A stretch of DNA of 22,790 nt from positions 1,233-24,022 of the forward strand of contig NW_014577454.1 in NCBI RefSeq assembly GCF_000485595.1, written 5' to 3'. The DNA is from Priapulus caudatus. Lineage: Eukaryota > Priapulida > Priapulimorpha > Priapulimorphida > Priapulidae. The notes beneath the pieces are model-generated. The model made no database searches. It was not told the origin of the DNA and saw nothing but the letters and a program-made list of their open reading frames with translations. The position numbers and the translations under genes were made by a program. Below are positions 18,167-22,790 of this stretch, piece after piece. How positions within the stretch are numbered: position 1 is the stretch's first letter; every line of letters begins with the position of its first letter.

Positions 18167-18346
18167 GGGGTCGTTGTCGTATCAGGTACTACAGAAGTGT
18201 ACCCTAACCCTAACACTAAACCTAACCCTAACCCTAACCCTAACCCTAAACATACCTCCTAATCATATAAAAATATAAACATAATACTAAACAACCTAAA
18301 ACTACCTCGGGTACATATCTGTAGTACCTAATACGACAACGACCCC
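18167..18346. mobile_element. Foldback element 2 carrying telomere-like repeats
   Basis: Left arm 18167-18204 (begins GGGGTCGTTGTCGTATCAGG) and right arm 18309-18346 are reverse complements with 3 mismatches in 38. Immediately inside the left arm are (CCCTAA)n repeats, then AT-rich degenerate CCTAA-like sequence. The core CAGGTACTACAGAAGTGTAC is alignable to CAGGGTACTGCCGGAACGTA of foldback element 1, so the two seem related. No clear target duplication was found. Confidence 0.78.
18202..18249. repeat. Interstitial telomere-like repeat (CCCTAA)n, ~8 units
   Basis: CCCTAA units with ACACTAA and AACCTAA variants, enclosed in foldback element 2. It is in the same plus-strand orientation as the array at 15081. 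Confidence 0.93.
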
Positions 18347-18765
18347 ATCTGCCGTAGTGACTGGCCAGGCACGCGCAGATTGTAAATTTTCCGCATGAAG
18401 CGGATGAAATATAGGAGCTTTATTTACTAGAAATTGCAATCGCTGCAATTTTTCTATAAGTGAGACGGTAACGACACGCCTGTAAGCGCAATATATGTTC
18501 GCGCACGAGCAGTTAGGGCGTTCATGACGGCTCGGCGACCCTCGTCATATTTAATTCGTATGTACATACTCTCACAAATTGCCCACTAGCGCCGCATATT
18601 TGCCACAGCTGTGAAAATACGATAGAACGCGTGTCTGGTTGCCCTCTGTAGACATTGCTATACGGTTAGCACAATGCTGCGGTAATGGCCGCGATACATT
18701 GAGATTATATCGAGTTATAGAGATCATTGGTGTTATAATTATACTCGTGGTAGAGAGGGGGCGTA
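18347..18765. other. Unique spacer
   Basis: Contains a GCATGAAGCGGATGAAATATAG-type sequence and an AGAAATTGCAAT/GCTGCAATTTTTCT near-inverted pair at 18429-18455. No gene was recognised. Confidence 0.3.
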
Positions 18766-18792
18766 AGTGAGAATGAGGGAGGAGGAGAAAAA

Positions 18793-19500
18793 GATAGATC
18801 TATGGATAGATGGATGGATGGATGGATGGATGGATGGATGGATGGATGGATGGATGGATGGATGGATGGATGGATGGACATCATCCATCCAGCCATCCAT
18901 CTATCATCCATCCATGCATTCGGCATCCCATCCATTCCATGCCATGCCATGCCACCGATCCATCCATCCATCCTCCATCCATTCCACATCCATCCATTCA
19001 TCCATCCATCCATCGCATCCATCCATCCATCCATTCCATCCATCCACCATCCCATCCATCCATCCAGTCCATCCATACCGTCGTCCGTCCGTACGCGTCC
19101 GTCGCGTCCGTCGCGTCCTGTCCGTGTCCGTCCGTCCGTCCGTCCGTCGTCCGTCCGCCGTCAGCCGTCCATCCATGCATCCATCCATGCCATCCTCCAT
19201 CTTACGCATCCATCCATCCACCATACCATCACATCATCATCCATCCATCATCCATCGATCCATCCTCCATTCATGCCATCCATCCATCCATCCATCCATC
19301 CATCGCATCCTGCATCCCCATCCGCTCCCATCGCACGCATCCCGATACCCATCTTCAGTCCAATACGTCCCATCCCATCCAATCCAGCCATCTCATTCGC
19401 AACCCAGGCCATCCCATCGCACGCGCATCCCATCCCATCCCTTCCTCATGCCTATCCACCATGCATCCTATCCGCATCGCCATCACCATCCATGGCACCC
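18793..19500. repeat. Inverted (GGAT)n / (CCAT)n block with (CCGT)n core
   Basis: (GGAT)n fills 18798-18876. At about 18878-18887 (GGACATCATCC) the sequence flips to (CCAT)n, its reverse complement, which continues in degenerate form to about 19500. A (CCGT)n segment with CGCGTC variants lies at 19077-19168. Frames of 240-250 codons over the block are low-complexity artefacts. Confidence 0.93.
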
Positions 19501-19504
19501 ATCG

Positions 19505-19829
19505 CAATCCTCATCCCAACAGTGACAAAATAATAATAAATCAATAAGATAATAATAAATAAAAGAAAATAAAAGTCAAAAATTATAATAATAAAATGAA
19601 AATTATTGAATTGAAATAAACCGTGAAATATTTTATATTAAGCCTACATAGCTTTCCGTGAAGTGTTCCCGTCAAGTTTGGCGGCTATTCATTACATGTA
19701 CCATAGTTTAGTCTGATAATTTTACTAACGGTTTATAATGTGTTAAAAAGAATTGTAAATTTAACGTGAATACGGCCAGAAGTACAATACTAAACAAGTA
19801 CAAAAGTAAGTAACCAAATGCATTTCGCA
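19505..19829. other. AT-rich stretch, nothing recognised
   Basis: An (AATAATAA)-like A-rich segment runs to about 19620, followed by AT-rich unique sequence. No gene was seen. Confidence 0.4.
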
Positions 19830-19905
19830 AGGTGGATTCGAACACAGAACAATGGTTTTAGCGATCCGATGGTCTTTAATCCCATTCGGCCACTGGGGCC
19901 GTTAG
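19830..19905 (-). pseudogene. tRNA-Ser(GCU)-like pseudogene or SINE head
   Basis: On the minus strand the A box TGGCCGAATGG (19882-19892) fits TRGYNNARNNG and the B box GTTCGAATC (19835-19843) fits GWTCRANNC. The stretch between them, GGATCGCTAAAACCATTG, resembles the anticodon arm and start of the variable arm of metazoan tRNA-Ser(GCU) (GGACTGCTAATCCATTG). The acceptor and anticodon stems do not pair well, so it is not a working tRNA. It may be a tRNA pseudogene or the promoter-bearing head of a SINE. No clear SINE body or A-rich tail follows on that strand. Confidence 0.6.
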
Positions 19906-20156
19906 GTATCACACATGGATTCACAACGTAACGTGATGTATAATTTTAGATTCTGTACTCCATTTATTGATTGAATCAGAATTTTTTATTAACTTTGTTG
20001 AACTTTTTTGAAATTGGCTTTCGGCCGGAACCACCTCCAGACGTGGCCTGATTCGTGAAATATATTGAGTTTTCTCTAGGCTGCGGAGTTCTCTAGTTAT
20101 CGGCGAACCACACAAATTTCGGCTGAAACAACTTTATATAAGTAGATATGATATTA
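19906..20156. other. Spacer before the GATA array
   Basis: A 64-codon minus-strand frame without recognised features. Nothing else was found. Confidence 0.3.
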
Positions 20157-20458
20157 TTAGAGAGAGAGAGATATAGATACGATAGATAGATAGATAGATG
20201 ATAGAGTAGATAGATAGATAGATAGATAGATAGAGTAGATAGATAGATGGAGTAAGATTATATAGATAGTAGATAGATAGATAATAGATAGATAGTAGAT
20301 AGATTAGATTTGAATAGATAGATAGGTAGCATAGATAGTATAGATAGATAGATAGATCAGATAGGTAGAGCAGATAGATAGGAATAAATAGATAGATAGA
20401 TAGTAGAGTAGATAGATAGATAGATAGATAGGGTAGAAGATAATGGTAAATAGGTAGT

Positions 20459-20499
<41 letters not shown>

Positions 20500-20596
20500 T
20501 AGATGAGTAGATAGATAGATAACGATAGATAGATAGAAAGATAGATAGATAAAGTATGATAGATAAGTAGATTAGATAGATATGAATTAGATAGAG

Positions 20597-20629
<33 letters not shown>

Positions 20630-20634
20630 TAGAT

Positions 20635-20678
<44 letters not shown>

Positions 20679-20824
20679 GTAGATAGAAATAGATATAGAA
20701 GATTAGGATCGCTAGATAGATAGATAGATGAGATAGATAGTACGATAGATAGATAGATAGATAGATATAGATAGATACGATAGATAAATAGAAGATAGGT
20801 AGATAGATAAGATAGATAAGATAC

Positions 20825-20863
<39 letters not shown>

Positions 20864-20967
20864 TGATAGGATAGATAGATAGATACGATAGGATACATAG
20901 ATTAGATAGTAGATAGATATGATAGATAGATTAGATAGATAGATAGATAGATAGTTATAGATAGATA
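20157..20967. repeat. (GATA)n microsatellite block, ~800 bp
   Basis: GATA/TAGA repeats with many single-base and few-base interruptions (GAGTAG, GATTAG, GATACGATAG), preceded by a short (GA)n. Minus-strand Ile/Tyr/Leu/Ser frames are artefacts of the repeat. Confidence 0.96.
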
Positions 20968-21900
20968 GACTGACGCGCAGCGCATTGGCCTGATCGCTCG
21001 TACGTGCGCCGCGCGGTGTGGTGTTTGACGCGTGAGAGCGCGCGCTGCCAGGTACAGTGCGGGTGGATTATTAGGTGAAATTACGTTTGGCCAAGATAGG
21101 CGAATAAAATGCTGTTCAGTACTGGTCAAAGAAATCTCATTCTCTGGGCAGGTTGAACCCGCGTAGCCTGCGTTTTTAGGCTCACTATATATCTTTCCGC
21201 GCGCCCGGGAAATCAACGACGAGCCATCCGAAGTCTCGCGTGACAATATAATATATATGTACTGGCTTGGCTGAAATACGCAACGCGTAAAGGCAAGCAA
21301 ATTACCGAACTTTAAATTTGGGCGTAAAGGGGTAACGGGCGTTAAATTGTTCTTCGCTCGAGTCTAGTTTGATAATGTACGCTAAAATCATGCGTGAAGC
21401 GTACAATTAAAACCTTAAAAGTTTCCACTCAATTTTTTATAGACACATCAGTATGGCTTGCGAGTCTGTTCTGGGAAGGCGGGGGGGGGGGGGTAACGTT
21501 TCATACGAAATTCTGTTCAATATAGAGATAATTCGTATTGGTTCCATGCTAGGTTTACAAATGCGACTTTAAATTGGTTAAGGCTAGTTTGGTAGATCAC
21601 GTTTCTGGTCGACTGTCTGCGGGGTAATGGATGCAGTTGATCGTTAAATGATGTAGAATAGATTATGTCAATGCGGGTGTAGTGTCATCCAATGATATGA
21701 TGTGATTCCTCGCTTGAGTAAATCGGCTTCGTGAATCTGTTCTTGACTGTCAACGGACTGTCTGTACATCTGCCAATCGCATGCTTTCATGCCGTTCGTC
21801 GTCGTCATCATTCGTCCGTTCGTACTAGTCCATCCGTCCGTTGGTCCGTCTGTTCCGTCATGATGGATCCGTTTATGTCATCCTATATATCCAGTACGTA
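20968..21900. other. Unassigned sequence after the GATA array
   Basis: CG-rich at 20970-21055. A minus-strand open frame upstream of the GATA-encoded tail (to 21300) includes NAGYAGSTCPENEISLTSTE, which I do not recognise. There is a 13-G run at 21481-21493. A 16-base exact match, ATTTTTTATAGACACA (21432-21447), is shared with the module at 16147-16162. Scattered CCGT/TCGT repeats occur at 21795-21860. No firm gene was found. Confidence 0.3.
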
Positions 21901-21913
21901 ACAAACGTGTATA

Positions 21914-21955
21914 CAGAGGCAGAAATAAAGAAGCGCCTTCTTTTATTGGCTCTTG
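21914..21955. mobile_element. Tiny palindromic element, degenerate copy 4 (42 bp)
   Basis: The right arm in reverse complement is CAAGAGCCAATAAAAGAAGG. The left arm CAGAGGCAGAAATAAAGAAG pairs imperfectly with it. Flanks TGTATA (21908-21913 and 21956-21961) are identical 6-bp direct repeats, though this is low-complexity. The CAAGAG terminus and ATAA core match copies 1-3. Confidence 0.45.
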
Positions 21956-21961
21956 TGTATA

Positions 21962-22790
21962 TATACTTATCCTACTGGCATACGTACGTAAGCATTTGAA
22001 CATGAATCTTCTTCAGCCATATCATCTGCTTCGACTTACTTATATTTAGGCAGCGGAAATGGCAGAATCCTGATGCGAGAGAATGTGTTCTTTTAACTGC
22101 GACATTTTTTGTGAAAACTGAGATTCCCCATATCACTTAAGAATTCTTTTCCCTACGACGCGCAGTTACCAGCCTAGTGGCCGCTATCGACAGACCGCTC
22201 TGTTTTCGCTATGTCAAAAAGCGGCGTCTCATTATCGTAGAAATCGTAATTCGAGTCGACAGTTGTCCGGAACGATATGAACCATCCGAGCGCACAAGCT
22301 ATGCGCTCTCTCGGCTAGTCCCCTGAAAGTGTTTGTGTGCCACACACGAATAGCCCCACCCTCGCGTTTCGCTAAAATATAGAGTGTGACATTCAAGCAG
22401 CGTTGCATGGCACGTGTCAATGTATTCGCGCAATGTTTCGCTCGTGCACTCGCTTGGGGCTTCTTCGGCAGAGAGCACGACGGTTTGTAGGTTGTCTTGA
22501 CCGCGACGGACTGATTGATAACGTATTATAAGAGCAGAAAATTATTTACGGATTTGTTTTTCTATGAGTTGAATAGTGGTTAGTAATGATAGTAATGGAA
22601 GGTTATATTTTCACCTTGCTGCTAGCGAGAATCTTTGAAGAGCGGCAAAATGAATAACAAATGGCGCGCCTATAAGGTGTTACACACGCAGTTATTGACT
22701 GTAACCGCAATAAAACGTCTATATAATCAATCGAGATGTTTGCGGCTTGGTCATGTCAATATAGATATCTTTGCCGCTTCGATCGTTTAT
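21962..22790. other. Right-end unique sequence
   Basis: No gene, RNA or repeat was recognised. A minus-strand 62-codon frame (22232-22420) lacks any known motif. Confidence 0.35.

Noticed and set aside
18767-19547. Three overlapping ~245-codon frames
   Set aside because: Translations of (GGAT)n/(CCAT)n/(CCGT)n. No independent coding signal.
21481-21493. G-run as a G-quadruplex or regulatory site
   Set aside because: A single homopolymer run. It may equally be assembly noise, and there is no surrounding G-tract pattern.

Overview
This is a metazoan, probably marine invertebrate, genomic window dominated by repeats. There are no operons, Shine-Dalgarno-like starts or long uninterrupted genes. 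It has canonical GTAAGT splice donors, (CCCTAA)n vertebrate-type telomere repeats, a degenerate non-LTR retrotransposon, hAT-like and foldback DNA elements, and many long microsatellites. The (TTAGGG)n telomere type argues against most arthropods and nematodes and fits molluscs, annelids, cnidarians or deuterostomes. I cannot name the species.

Layout. 1-205: AT-rich minisatellite. 976-1605: foldback (MITE-like) element with a (CA)n tract on its right. 2144-2626 (minus): 5'-truncated, internally deleted LINE reverse transcriptase tail with a (GAA)n end. 2840-3042 (+): THAP zinc-finger first exon with one frame break. 4496-4619: (TG)n. 5386-5666: strongly palindromic MITE in a palindromic target. 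6128-7345: (CCAT)n block. 7793-7851, 8887-8927 and 10792-10849: tiny palindromic elements of one family, with a weaker fourth at 21914-21955. 9600-9776: (TG)n/(GA)n. 9976-10734: 28-bp minisatellite with higher-order structure. 12015-12126: TATA/Inr promoter-like block, possibly an LTR. 14756-14923 (+): signal-peptide exon. 14939-15240: foldback element holding telomere repeats. 15683-16446: duplicated hAT-associated module with CAG tracts. 16745-17060: purine-rich GA tract. 17461-18052: very long (TG)n. 18167-18346: second telomere-repeat foldback. 18793-19500: inverted (GGAT)n/(CCAT)n block. 19830-19905 (minus): tRNA-Ser-like sequence. 20157-20967: (GATA)n. The rest has no recognised feature.

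Only two stretches look like cellular protein-coding exons: the THAP exon and the signal-peptide exon. Both are partial and both end at strong splice donors. Their downstream exons cannot be placed by eye. No pathway can be assembled from this window.

The most unusual signals are (i) a family of 41-59 bp near-perfect palindromes that start CAAGAG and end CTCTTG, share an ATAA core but differ elsewhere in the arms with matching changes, and are flanked by 6-8 bp direct repeats; and (ii) two foldback elements that share a TIR core and both carry interstitial telomere repeats inside.
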